Assembly: GCA_025558095.1 (NCBI GenBank)
Contig: JAIVFI010000031.1
Coordinates: forward strand, 62,001-126,000
Reading direction: 5' to 3'
From: Hyaloraphidium curvatum
Taxonomy: Eukaryota > Monoblepharomycota > Hyaloraphidiomycetes > Hyaloraphidiales > Hyaloraphidiaceae
Length of the DNA stretch: 64,000 nucleotides
Position 1 is the first letter of the stretch. Each line of letters begins with the position of its first letter. The position numbers and the translations under genes were made by a program. Positions 29,082 to 38,873 of this stretch are shown here, one piece after another. The notes under the pieces are model-generated. The model was not told the DNA's origin and made no database searches. It saw only the letters and a list, made by a program, of their open reading frames with translations.

Positions 29082-30566
29082 ATGCCCGCCGCGCTCACCG
29101 ACGAGGAGCTCTCCGTGGCGCTGCCGTTCGTCGGCAAGCCGCCCGCGCCCCGTCCGTTTGACGGCGGCGGCCCGGACGCCGCGATGCGGGCGCTGCTCGC
29201 GTCGCTCTCCGCCGCGGAGCGCCCGACTGCCGCCGGCCTGCAAAGCGCGGCAGCCCGCTCGTCGCGCTTCCTCGGCTTCCTCGCTCGCTGCTCCCTGCCG
29301 TTTAACCAGCCCGGCACGGTCCGCTGGTTCATCGTGCTCTGCCCGCTTCTGTCCGCCGCGGTCCTGGGCCTCGTCGCCGCGTATCCCGCTCTCGCGGGGA
29401 CGGCGGCGCCTTTCGGCGCAAAGAACCTCGCGCTGGGCTCGGTGGCCTACGCCATCTTCGTGTTCGCGGTCTCGGTGCCCATGCTGGGCGTGTTCAGGAT
29501 GTGGGACGCGTCCACCGACCTTCGGCAGCAGCCGCTCACCCTGTTCTGGCGCTGGCGCCTGGCCGTGGACCGAACCCCGTCATTCAACAGCAAGGGGCAG
29601 CCGGACGAGGAGCTAGCAGCGCCGGCTTTGGGGCGGCTCGTGGCACACAAGGAGGGGGACCCGACCTGCCCCTGCCATCTCCCATCGTGCGCTGGGAACC
29701 TGGGCCACCAAGCCGGATTGTGGACCCTCGGGGATATCTTGGGCCGCTTCGGGCTGTTGTTTGCGATGAGCTTCACTCCGTTGTGGACGCCCATGGTTTC
29801 ATCAGCTTTTCTGTGGAAGACATGGTGGGGCACACTGATCGGCGTTATTGTGCTGGTCATGAATGTTTCCTGGTCCTTGTTTCTGTGTGTAACGGCTGCG
29901 CGGCGCTTCCGGGCGGCAATGACTCAGCTGTCGGGGAGGCTCATGTGCCGCTGCATCGCTGTCGAACTCGGCAACGTGCTGGACGAATATGAGCATGACC
30001 GATGGGGCCAAGCGGAGTCAAAACGCGACTGGGCCCCCGTCTACGCCATCCTCAATTACCTCACGCACGCCTGGGGTGCATGGCACAACATGCTCCTGGC
30101 CCGCACCTACACCGTCATCTCCTTCGCCGTCCTCCCTCCCGTCATCCTGAACCTGGCCGCGGGCGCCTGCATCCCGCTGTGGGAGCTCTGTGCGGGGGCG
30201 TGGTGGTTGTTCTACATCCTCGACAACCTCGGTGTCTATGCGGCCTCGAACGCCCGGATCGGCGCCGCCGCCGACGTCCTCCGCGAGGGTGCCGACGCCG
30301 CCCGTGCGATCGCCGCCGAATCTGCCGACGCCGCCGCGCGCGCTGGCCTTCCCGACCCCGCCCTCGCCGCTGCGCTGCGCGATCACGCCGCCAGGCTCGA
30401 GGCGTGCACGGCCAGGTGGGCCCCGGCGAGGTTCCTGGGGTTCGAGGTGACCTACGGCGCGCTGCGGGCGCTGGTGGCGACGCTACTGACGGTCGGATTC
30501 GCGCTGTGGGGCATGCTGCGCGGGCTGGGGGTCACCGTGGTGCTCGAGTCGTACTGCTACGGATGA
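29082..30566 (+). CDS. multi-pass membrane protein of unknown family
   Basis: A single exon of 494 aa. Hydrophobic segments are visible at about residues 82-104 (WFIVLCPLLSAAVLGLVAA), 118-137 (SVAYAIFVFAVSVPMLGVF), 222-240, 247-270 (LIGVIVLVMNVSWSLFLCV), 335-360 (YTVISFAVLPPVILNLAAG), 365-380 and 460-480 (LRALVATLLTVGFALWGML). That makes roughly seven helices with a short tail LESYCYG. An Ala-rich helical stretch (ADVLREGADAARAIAAESADAAARAG) precedes the last helix. The topology is compatible with a seven-helix receptor, possibly a gustatory-receptor-like protein, but I see no diagnostic motif. A 3' remnant lies at 16495 and a diverged relative at 36621. Confidence 0.75.
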   Translation: MPAALTDEELSVALPFVGKPPAPRPFDGGGPDAAMRALLASLSAAERPTAAGLQSAAARSSRFLGFLARCSLPFNQPGTVRWFIVLCPLLSAAVLGLVAAYPALAGTAAPFGAKNLALGSVAYAIFVFAVSVPMLGVFRMWDASTDLRQQPLTLFWRWRLAVDRTPSFNSKGQPDEELAAPALGRLVAHKEGDPTCPCHLPSCAGNLGHQAGLWTLGDILGRFGLLFAMSFTPLWTPMVSSAFLWKTWWGTLIGVIVLVMNVSWSLFLCVTAARRFRAAMTQLSGRLMCRCIAVELGNVLDEYEHDRWGQAESKRDWAPVYAILNYLTHAWGAWHNMLLARTYTVISFAVLPPVILNLAAGACIPLWELCAGAWWLFYILDNLGVYAASNARIGAAADVLREGADAARAIAAESADAAARAGLPDPALAAALRDHAARLEACTARWAPARFLGFEVTYGALRALVATLLTVGFALWGMLRGLGVTVVLESYCYG

Positions 30567-30971
30567 GGGCGTCATGGTGCAGAGCGGGATCCGTGCCCGG
30601 TTCGACGGGCCGGGATTTGGGGGGGTATCGAAACCCTGTGTGACTCGAATGGCACATGTTCTATAGATTGCTTCTCGCTTGCGAGTAGATCATCCCCGGC
30701 TTCTCGAGCGGACCTCAACGTCACCAGCCGGAGGTCACCACGCACTCACGTTGGGCGCCACATAATGTTGCTTTACCCCTCCCGCAAGGTAGATCGGACA
30801 TGGGACCACTTCATGCAGGCCTTTCGTTCTATCCATTGATAACTAGACCGTCGCTCGGCAAGCTGCTACTCTCGCTATCCCGAGCGACGCGGGAAGCCCC
30901 GACGGTCACGTGACTTGGCGTCACCCGGACCCGCTGGCGTCGGAACCGCGTCGTGCACTCCATTCGATGCC
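30567..30971. other. 5' flank of the DEG/ENaC-like channel gene
   Basis: No gene. It contains the CACGTG block shared with the copy A channel flank (see 30907-30912). Outside that block the two flanks are poorly alignable. Confidence 0.5.
30907..30912. promoter_or_regulatory. CACGTG box upstream of the intact channel gene
   Basis: It lies 59 bases before the ATG at 30972, in a 21-bp block conserved with 18706-18726. Conservation across otherwise diverged flanks suggests function. Confidence 0.55.
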
Positions 30972-32488
30972 ATGGAGGAGAACGGGACGGCGGAGGAGGG
31001 CAAAGCGAACGGCGGCGCGGGTTCGGACGCCCCGCCGCCCGTGCTCCCCGCCGCGGACGCGTCCTCGTCCCATTCGGGGCCCCGCCAACGCGCCAAAGCG
31101 AAAACAGAGCACGTCGACATTGTCGCCGAGGCGTACGCCGTGGCATCAAGGTCGACGGCGCACGGCGTGTGGCGCATTTTCGACCGCCGCCGGCGCTGGG
31201 CCAACCGCATCTGCTGGGCGTTCCTCTGGCTGACGGCCTTCTCGCTGTTCTTCGCCTATCTGGTACTGCAGACCGAGTACCTGGCCAGTTTTCCCACGTC
31301 GACCCTGATCACGCAGGTGTTCGTGTTGCCGACGCCGTTCCCGGCCGTCAGCGTGTGCATCTCCTCGCTGAACCGCACCACGGTCGCCGCGTTCCTGCGG
31401 CCGCCGCGGGGCTCCACAGTGCTGGAGCAGATTGCGGACATCTTCAACAGCTCGGGTGTCGCGTGCTTCTACGGGCTGCACACCGCGCACCAGCTGCTGC
31501 GCTACGAGATCCCCTCGAACGGCTCGGGCTGCTCGGCCCGCTCCACGGTCAGCTTCGTGGACTACCCTTTCGCCTGGTCCCCGACGCTGTGTATCACCAC
31601 GCCCGGCGACCTGGTGGCGGACCACCCCGGCTACACGCTCACCATCGTCGGACGCGTGCCCGGCCTGGGCGTGCTGGACCAGCTCACGTACGGCATCCGC
31701 CAGGCCGATGCCCAGTTCCAGCCGATGCTGGCCAACCTCCTCTCCACGGGCATCCACACCCGGGAACGGTTCCACATCGGCATCACCCGCAACATCCGCA
31801 ACTGCGACCCCCAGCCGGGCGGGCAGCCCAAATGCCTGGCCGACTTCCAGCAGCAGTGCGTCGAAAAGGCCTGCTCGTGCGGCTACCCCGCCGTCGCCGG
31901 CAACGTCTCCCTCTCCGACCTCGTCGAGCAGCTTCCCGGATCCTGCGCGGACAAGTACCTGAACGGCACCTGCGCCATGGCCCAGCACGGGTTCCCGTGC
32001 CCCTTGTGGATCCCCGGCACCAACTGCACCCTCTCGCAGCTCTGCGGCCCGGACGCCGCGCAGCGCGCCTGCCCGTACCCCTCCTGCGACGAGACCGCGT
32101 TCCCCTCTGCCAGCAGCTTCGCGCCCCTCGATGCTGGGGAGCTCGCGGCGCTTGGGGTCGACGCGGGGGCGGCCTCGGGCGCGTTCCTGCTCTCGGTGGT
32201 GCTCGAGTCGCAGATGGTCAGCAGGGTGGACGAGGAGCCGGCGTACACGCCGCTGAGCTACTTCGGTTCCGTCGGCGGCATGGTGGGTCCGACTCTGGGG
32301 TGCGGCGCGCGATCGGGTTGGCTCAACGGCGTTCCACGTGGTGGCAGATGAGCCTGCTGCTGGGGTTCTCTGTGCTCACGGTGTGCGAGTGGATCGAGGG
32401 GTGCTGCGTCATCGGGCGCAAGGTGGAGAGGGCGGCGACCGGGGGTTACGAGGACGTCATCGCACCAGAGGGGGCCGGAGCGGGGTGA
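30972..32488 (+). CDS. DEG/ENaC (amiloride-sensitive type) sodium channel-like subunit
   Basis: Two exons, 30972-32282 and 32348-32488, separated by a 65-nt intron with donor GTGGGT (483 aa). The family layout is complete: a cytosolic N-terminus, TM1 (RICWAFLWLTAFSLFFAYLV), the FPAVSVCISSLNRT signature just after it, a large Cys-rich extracellular domain (CVEKACSCGYP, CPYPSCDETAF), a pre-TM2 stretch SYFGSVGGM, and TM2 in the second exon (LLLGFSVLTVCEWIEG) with the Gly-x-Ser selectivity-filter pattern GFS followed by an acidic residue. Both termini are intracellular in this family, and three subunits form a cation pore. Such channels are best known from animals. The intron splits the pore region exactly between GGM and MSLLLGFS. 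A truncated paralogue is at 18789. Confidence 0.88.
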
Positions 32489-33297
32489 GCATGGCAGCCC
32501 AGAGCTCAGACGCCTCTGGACGAGGGAGCGCTTCGGGGACGGGAGACCGTCCAACAAGGTCCCCGACCGACTCGATGTCGGATGCCTGCAAAGAGCTGGA
32601 AGCGAGTGCAGGCAGGTGTGCTGTGCACGGTTCTGGACCACGGTGGGTCGAGCTGCTTTGCATCCACTCGCGTCCTCTCAGCCTCTCTCCCGGTTGGCCA
32701 GCGCGGTTAGCTCAGGGGCGATGATCGCCCGGTGCGCCAAGGCGGCGAACGAAGTTGAGGCGCGCCGATCTGGCGCGAGCCTATGCCTACTGCTCCGACG
32801 TGCCGCACCCAGGTGCCCGCACGTCCCATCCCGCACGTTCCGTGCTCATCCACGTCTCTCCCGGCGCGAGTGGACCGAGCGAATCCTCGTCGGGCTCGGG
32901 TTAGCAGGTGGAGGGATCTTTCAGGACCTGATCCATGTTCCGGCAGCATCGCGAACGACGCCGCACCGGTCGCGGGCCGCTGCCAATGTCACCCCCGGGT
33001 TGAGCAGGGAGGCCAGCATTGGACGAGAAGAAGACATCTCCGTCGGTGGGAACGCCGGGCATCGCGTCCAGTATTTGGATGGCAGGCAGGTGCGGGCGGG
33101 AATCGAGGAAACCTCGTACGACGAACAAGTGGGTGACGGCGCTCTTCACAAATGATAGTTGATTGAAGGGCCCTGGACCCGTTGAAGCCCGCGGCGATGA
33201 CAAGAACTCTCTTCTACGCATACATGACGACGACACACTGATAGACGCCAATTCCGAATAAACACTCTTCTTTCGCTCCAATCCGCCGTCGTCCGCC
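32489..33297. other. intergenic, no gene seen
   Basis: Convergent region between the channel gene (plus) and the transcription-factor-like gene (minus). I see frames on both strands but no motif. Confidence 0.5.
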
Positions 33298-35324
33298 TCA
33301 CGCCCTCAGCCCCACCGCCGCATCCGGCATCCCCCCCTCCCCCTCAAACACCCACCGCCCCTCCCCCCTCACCCCCGCGCGCCCGTACGCCGCCTCGGCC
33401 TCCTCCCTCGCCGCGGCCCCCGATTCGAGCAGGGCGTGCAGGAACCTCTCCTGCGCGACGACGTTGTTGTTTGGCCAGCGCCTCGCCATGGCGTTCATGC
33501 AGAGCAGGTTGGCGCCGATGTCGAGCTTGTTCTGGTCCATGGCGGCGTAGAGGGACGGGCTGGGGTACGCGAAGGCGACGTAGTTGTCGTGGAGGAAGTC
33601 ACGGATGGAGATGTTGCACAGCGTCTGCGGATGGGGAAAGGGAGGTCGGCATCCGGGAGAGCTTCGGAGGGAAAGCTGCGCATGCAACCCACCAGGCGGA
33701 AGACGAGCGGCGCCATGGTCGGCACGCACTTCTCCAGCAGCGGGTTGAGCTCGAACAGGTCCCTCACGAACTTCGTGGCCCCGTGCACGGTCCCCTCGAG
33801 CCCCACGGCCGCCAGCTCCTTCCCAACCTTGGCCCCGATCTGCCACATCGGCCCAGCCGCGCCGCGCTCGACGCCTTCCTCCATCATGCGCAGGCCGAGG
33901 CAGGTGCGCAGCTCGACGCGGAGGAGGGCGAGCAGGCCGAGGTAGAAGGCGCCCGCGGCGAAGGCGCCGTGGAAGCTGTGCGCGGTTTCGAGCGCGTTGA
34001 TGCATTCATGGGCGAGGTTGCGGGTGCAGGGGCGGGACGAGTCCCAGAGGGCGACCAGAGGCACGGGAAAGGCGCGGTAGATGTCGTCGAGGACCGAGGT
34101 GATGGCGGCGCGCTCGGTGCGAAGGGCGTGTAGCTCGAGCGGGGGAATGCGGAAATCGACGTCGTAGCTGTCGAGCTCCGCGGGGGATTTGAGGCCCGCG
34201 GCCAGGACCTGGCGCAGGAAGGCGTCCGTCTTCACGCGGGTGGCGTGGTACAGGAACTGCAGCCCGCCGCGCACACCGAGCACCCAGAGGGGAAGCTGGG
34301 AGACGGCGGCGATGCGCCGCGGGTCGTCGGGGGTAAGGTAGATCCAGCCGTTGATTTCCGAGGAGAGGGGAGTGTCGGAAGCGAAGCGGGCGTCCCAGAA
34401 GGGGTTGAGCGAGAGAAGCACCTCGTTACGGGCGGGAGGGGTGCGGCACGGGGTGATCCTCAGCTCCGGGGCGTTGTCACGCCCCGCCTCGCGCTTGAAG
34501 TCGCGCTTGACGCCGGCCAGGATGGCCAGCATCTCGCAGATCCTCGGCCCGGTGGCCCACTCGGCCCACTTATCGCGGAGCTCGGCTTTCTCGGCGGGGG
34601 ACAGGATGAGCTTCCGCGCCTCGCTCACCGACCTGACTTTGAGGTGATGGCAGAGCAGCTTGCTCCACGGCTGAGAGGCCTCGTGGGCCAGCCCAGTGCG
34701 CTGCACCCATTGGAGGGCAAGGAAAACGGCCTTGCCTCCAAACTCGAGCATTCCGTTGATGCCGGCCCACACGATGAGCAGCACAAGTCCGCCGATGTGG
34801 TCCTTCGTGGGCACTCGTCCGGAAGCGCCGAAGGCCAGCAGCTCGACCTCCAGCCGGGCATAGAGAGCCTTTTCGATCCTTGCCACCCGGCGCCGGTTAC
34901 TGAAGGCCGGGTCCCGCGAGTCGTGCGCCACACGCACCGCCGCGATGAGCGCCGGGTAGAAGGCGATGGGGTTCGCGGTCGCCCGGCGGTAGAAGTGGTT
35001 CCTGTCAAACACGGGGAAGACTATTTCCGAGTGCTCCATCAGCTCGGCGACCAGCCGCGCCCGGGGCCCGTCGCCGAAGCCGAGCTCGTCGAGCCGCACG
35101 CCGCCGTGGCGCGCCACGGGCAGCAGCAGCGGCGAGCCGGGGTCGCTCGCCGACGAGCCGCTCCAGCCCGACTCGGAGCCCGAGTCCAGCGAGTCGTCGG
35201 AGTCGCCGAGCGTGTCGTCCTCGTCGGAGAAGGGCGACCACAGGCCCGGCACGACGCCGGCGTCGTCGGCCGCCGCCCACGCGACCTCGCCGGCGAGCGT
35301 GCGCCGCACGATGCCCGCCACCAT
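33298..35324 (-). CDS. protein with fungal-type transcription factor homology region, no zinc cluster seen
   Basis: Two exons on the minus strand, 35324-33693 and 33624-33298, with a 68-nt intron (652 aa). After an acidic Ser-rich start (DEDDTLGDSDDSLDSGSESG), residues about 85-330 read like the middle homology region of fungal Zn2Cys6 regulators: IVFPVFDRNHFYRRA, PIAFYPALIAAVRVAHDSRDPA, LEVELLAFG, GLVLLIVWAGINGMLEFGGKAVFLALQWVQRTGL. The later part is helical, with WDSSRPCTRNLAHECINALETA and HDNYVAFAYPSPSLYAAMDQNKLDIGANLL. No Cys6 cluster is found in the exon or just upstream, so either a 5' exon is missing from this model or the protein acts without it. The acidic start could serve in activation. 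Assignment is by pattern memory. Confidence 0.65.
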
Positions 35325-36620
35325 CGGGGCGGAGGCGTCGGAATGGAGTGCTGAAGGCCGCGGAACAAATTGCTTTTGGGTTAGCGGCCCCGGCACCGCC
35401 CCCCGGTCAGGCCGCATTCCGCAAGGACGGGGTGGGTCAAGGGACCCAACGAATGACGCCAACGCGTGTCCGCGAATCTCGCATCGGCGGCTTGGGGAAT
35501 AACTTGTGCAGACATGGCACACGCCCGCCGAGTTGCGGCTGGGAACCCGATGCGTCGGACATGCGCGGAAAGGGGCACGCGACCTCCGCACTCGCCGCCA
35601 CCTTCACGCTGAAAACCCCCGGCCAAAAGCGAAGCGCCCGGGGCATCCGCTATTCTTCGCAGCCTCCGACCGACGTAGTCTTACCGTCCGGTCACTTTCC
35701 GAACGCATTTTGTGGTCCGCGACCGGGATCCACGCCGGGACCGCGTGTTCGCCAAGAGCGGCCACGGTGGCTTCTCCCCCACCTTTCCGCCGGCGCCCGC
35801 CGCCGGCGGGAAGCCACAAAACCTAGCCGCTGACGGGCATCGGATTACCGTCAGCATCAGCTCGGGAGACAGCGTCGCTCTTTTCCTTCCCTTGTCAAAG
35901 CCGCGGGCTCCGGCCAGGACGCACCGCGCCGCCGCGACCGACGGCGGCACCGATGGCCGCTCGAACCCTGCGGCCGACCCAAGGCGGCAACCTCCCGCCA
36001 GCCCGGCGCAACGTCGCACCGCCATCCCGATGGCAAGCCGCCGGATGGGAGGATGGTGAGCTTCCCCCGGCCCGTGATATACCGCCCGAAGCTAGTCTGG
36101 CACGTGGCCGCACTCGCGCCTTTGCCGTCTTCCACCCGTCTCCCACCCGGCACAAACGCCGAATGGAGCCAATCCCGTCGTCCGCTGCCGAAACGCGCAC
36201 TGCATCCGTCCTTGTCGCAAAACCCGTTTGCCAGCAACGGCGGCGGCCGCCCCGGAGTTCCACGCGCGGCCGAAGGGGAAAAATGGTGTGCGGCACTTTC
36301 GCCGCTGAAAAGCCCGGGCGAAGGGGGACGGACCGCCATACGCGAACACGCAGTGAAGGCCGCGAAAGGACATTACTACGTGCCGCCGGCGCGGATTGTC
36401 GAGGTGTGGTACGCCCGGGGTTCTCGGCGCGGGGGCAGCGTGCCATCGTTGCGCCGCCCATCCTTCTGCGGTCTGATGCAGATGTTGGATTAGCATCGCT
36501 AACGGACGAATCGGCTTCGAAAGCAAAGAGAGATTCGCTCTTCGGTAGGCGGCCGGGGACTGGGGTGCTTGCCAGGAAACGGGAGGCGGATGTGCATGTA
36601 CTGCGGCACGCACGCCTCGC
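35325..36620. other. long intergenic stretch, no gene supported
   Basis: There are nearly 1.3 kb with open frames on several strands but no motif, signal peptide or splice-consistent exon set. The frames show Arg/Pro/Ser bias typical of GC-driven noise here. Confidence 0.45.
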
Positions 36621-37013
36621 TCAGACCCCGCACACGGTCCCCAGCACCACCCCCACGCCGTTCCCCCTCGCGATGCTCCACGCGCCGAACACCACCGTGA
36701 GCGCGCCCGCCGCCGCCGCCCTGAGGGAACCGAACGACACGGGCCCGCCAAACACCCTCGCGCGCAGCCGTTCCGCGCGCGCGAAGCCGGCGGGAAGGTC
36801 CGCGGCGCCACGCAGCGCGTCCGCGTCGGGGCGCGGGGAGCGGGAGAGCAGCAGCCGGATGCGCTGCTCGGCGACGAGGTACAGCTCCGTCACCTTTTCG
36901 ATCTGCAGGTTGGCCGCGGCGTTGAGCGCGAGGTCGCACCCCGTCGCGGCGAGGCAGACGGCCAGCTTGGAATCTCCCCTCAGCTCCGTCCGCGTACAGA
37001 AATCAATTCCCAA
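36621..37013 (-). pseudogene. diverged 3' fragment of the multi-pass membrane protein family
   Basis: The C-terminus RVFGGPVSFGSLRAAAAGAL, then TVVFGAWSIARGNGVGVVL, aligns with RFLGFEVTYGALRALVATLL, then TVGFALWGMLRGLGVTVVL of the gene at 29082. The Ala-rich helix upstream also corresponds. Only about 130 residues are present. The upstream space is occupied by the ankyrin-kinase locus on the other strand, so the rest of the gene is absent. It could be a short expressed gene, but a remnant is more likely. Confidence 0.6.
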
Positions 37014-37297
37014 AATCCGATTCTACAGCAGCTTCACACGAGGAGAGCACAAGGGTTGCGGCGGCGGAGTGGGAGGGCCGACGCGTGACGGGCCGTGACG
37101 CGAAAGATAAACAACGCGTCGTTCACCTTACACGGCCACACTTGAGACCGCCGTCTCTCGCGGAAAGCTACCAGAAGACCGGATTTTATCGCTCCTCGAT
37201 CTTCCCGACGAGGTTAACGCCGTGTGCTCCCGGATTTAGGACCGCGTTAGAATCCCACCCCGGAGCTCGGCGTCCCGGTCTCGTTGCGCGGCCGCCG

Positions 37298-38805
37298 ATG
37301 GAGCCAATTTCGGAAGCATTCTTCCGCGCATGCCAGCAGGGCAACGCGGCACGCGTCGGCGAGCTGCTGCGGACGCCCGGCGTGGACGTCAACCGGAAGG
37401 ACCCCGATGGGCGGACGGGGTTCAGGATGGCGTGCCAATGCCGCCACGCAGATGTCGTCCGGCTCCTGCTGGCGGACGGGAGGGCGGACGTCAACATGGC
37501 GGACGAAGGCGGGGCGACGGCCTTCTACGTGGCATGCAGCCAAGGGGACGTTGACCTCGTCGCCATCCTCCTCCACGACCGGAGGGTCGATGTGAACGCG
37601 GCGGACAGGAACGGAGCCACCGGGTTCTACTTGGCGTGCCAAAACGGGGACCTCGCCCTCGTTCGGGTCCTCATCGCCGACCCCAGGGTCCAGGTCAACC
37701 TCAAGGACGGCAACGGTGCCACGGCCTTCTATGTCGCCTCCGCGGGCGGCAAGGCGGACGTGGTCCGCCTCCTCCTCGGCTGCAGCCGGGTGGACATCAG
37801 CATCGCGGACGGCAACGGTGCCACCGGGCTGGAGGTGGCCCGGGCTTTCGGGCGGGACGACGTCGTGCTCGCCATCGAGCGGGCGATGGACGCGTGGCAG
37901 GCCCGGGCAAAGGCCGCGCCGGCCATTTCGCGGCCGACGAGCTCCTTCTTGGCGGACGAAGCCGACGTGGACATCGACCTTGCCGCGCCCCTCGGGACGG
38001 GGTATTTCGGCACCGCGTACCGCGGAACGTGCTTCGGGATGGCCGTCGCGGTGAAGGTGATCAACGTGGATCGCTTCGGCCCCGAAAGGGCGAGGCAGGC
38101 GCTCGAAGACGAGGTCAAGGTGTGGCTCGGCCTGCCTCACCACGACAACAGTGGGTGGAGCCTTCGCAAAGCTCCGCGGTTACGGACTGACGGAGACCAT
38201 CCGCCCAGTTTGCCCGCTCACAGGCTACAGGTTCGATCCTACCTACCTCGTGACCAAGCTCTGCCAAGGCAAGAACATGACTGACTACCTAGAGGCAAAA
38301 TCCTGGGACCGTGACCTGGCCGTCCGGCTCCTCCGAGACACGGCGGCGGGCCTGGCCTTCCTCCACGCCAAAGGTGTCATCCACAAGGACCTCAAAGCCC
38401 AGAACGTCCTCGTCGATCTCCGCGGCGGCGAAGCTGTGGCCATGATCGCGGACTTTGGCCTGGCCAATGTCCGCAGATCCCTGCAGGCCACCCCGGACGG
38501 CGTCCCTTCGAGCTACGAAGGCCCCGGCGTCGTTCGGTATGCTGTGCTACCAGTGTTTCGCCCGCGAAGCTCCGTTCAATGACACGCGGCCCGAGGCGGT
38601 CGGCGTCAGGATATGCCGCGGAGAACGCCCGCAGCGGCCCTACGACGTCCCGGACGCGCTGTGGAGGATGATGCAGCTCTGCTGGGAACCCGACCCGGCG
38701 AGGCGGCCCGCCGCGACGCAGCTGCTGCAGGTGCTGCAGAAGCTGGCGCAGGGCGAGGACTCGGCCGCCTTGGCCCTCGCCAAATCCTTCGGTGGCGGCC
38801 GATGA
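37298..38805 (+). pseudogene. ankyrin-repeat protein kinase gene, disrupted
   Basis: Residues 1-210 hold about six ankyrin repeats (GRTGFRMACQCRHADVVRLLL, GATAFYVACSQGDVDLVAILL and similar). The kinase domain begins LGTGYFGTAYRGTCFGMAVAVKVI, but near 38147-38165 the frame shifts after LPHHDN. It then continues with KLRGYGLTE, HKDLKAQNVLV and DFGLANV. Near 38525-38530 a second break joins GVPSSYEGPG to FGMLCYQCFAREAPFND in another frame. The segment with the APE motif and the catalytic-loop-distal region is missing. The C-lobe then runs to the TGA ending at 38805 (PYDVPDALWRMMQLCWEPDPARRP). With two lesions, including deletion of an invariant region, it is very probably inactive. No intron fits either junction. 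Confidence 0.78.
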
Positions 38806-38873
38806 GTTGATGGCATGGGGAAGTAGAAGTGATTGACCGATCGCGTACTCCAGTATCTCGCCGACGATGCTCT

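Noticed and set aside
35953-37098. A 381-codon plus-strand gene
   Set aside because: No motif, Arg/Pro/Ser-biased composition, overlaps the membrane-protein remnant on the other strand; treated as noise.
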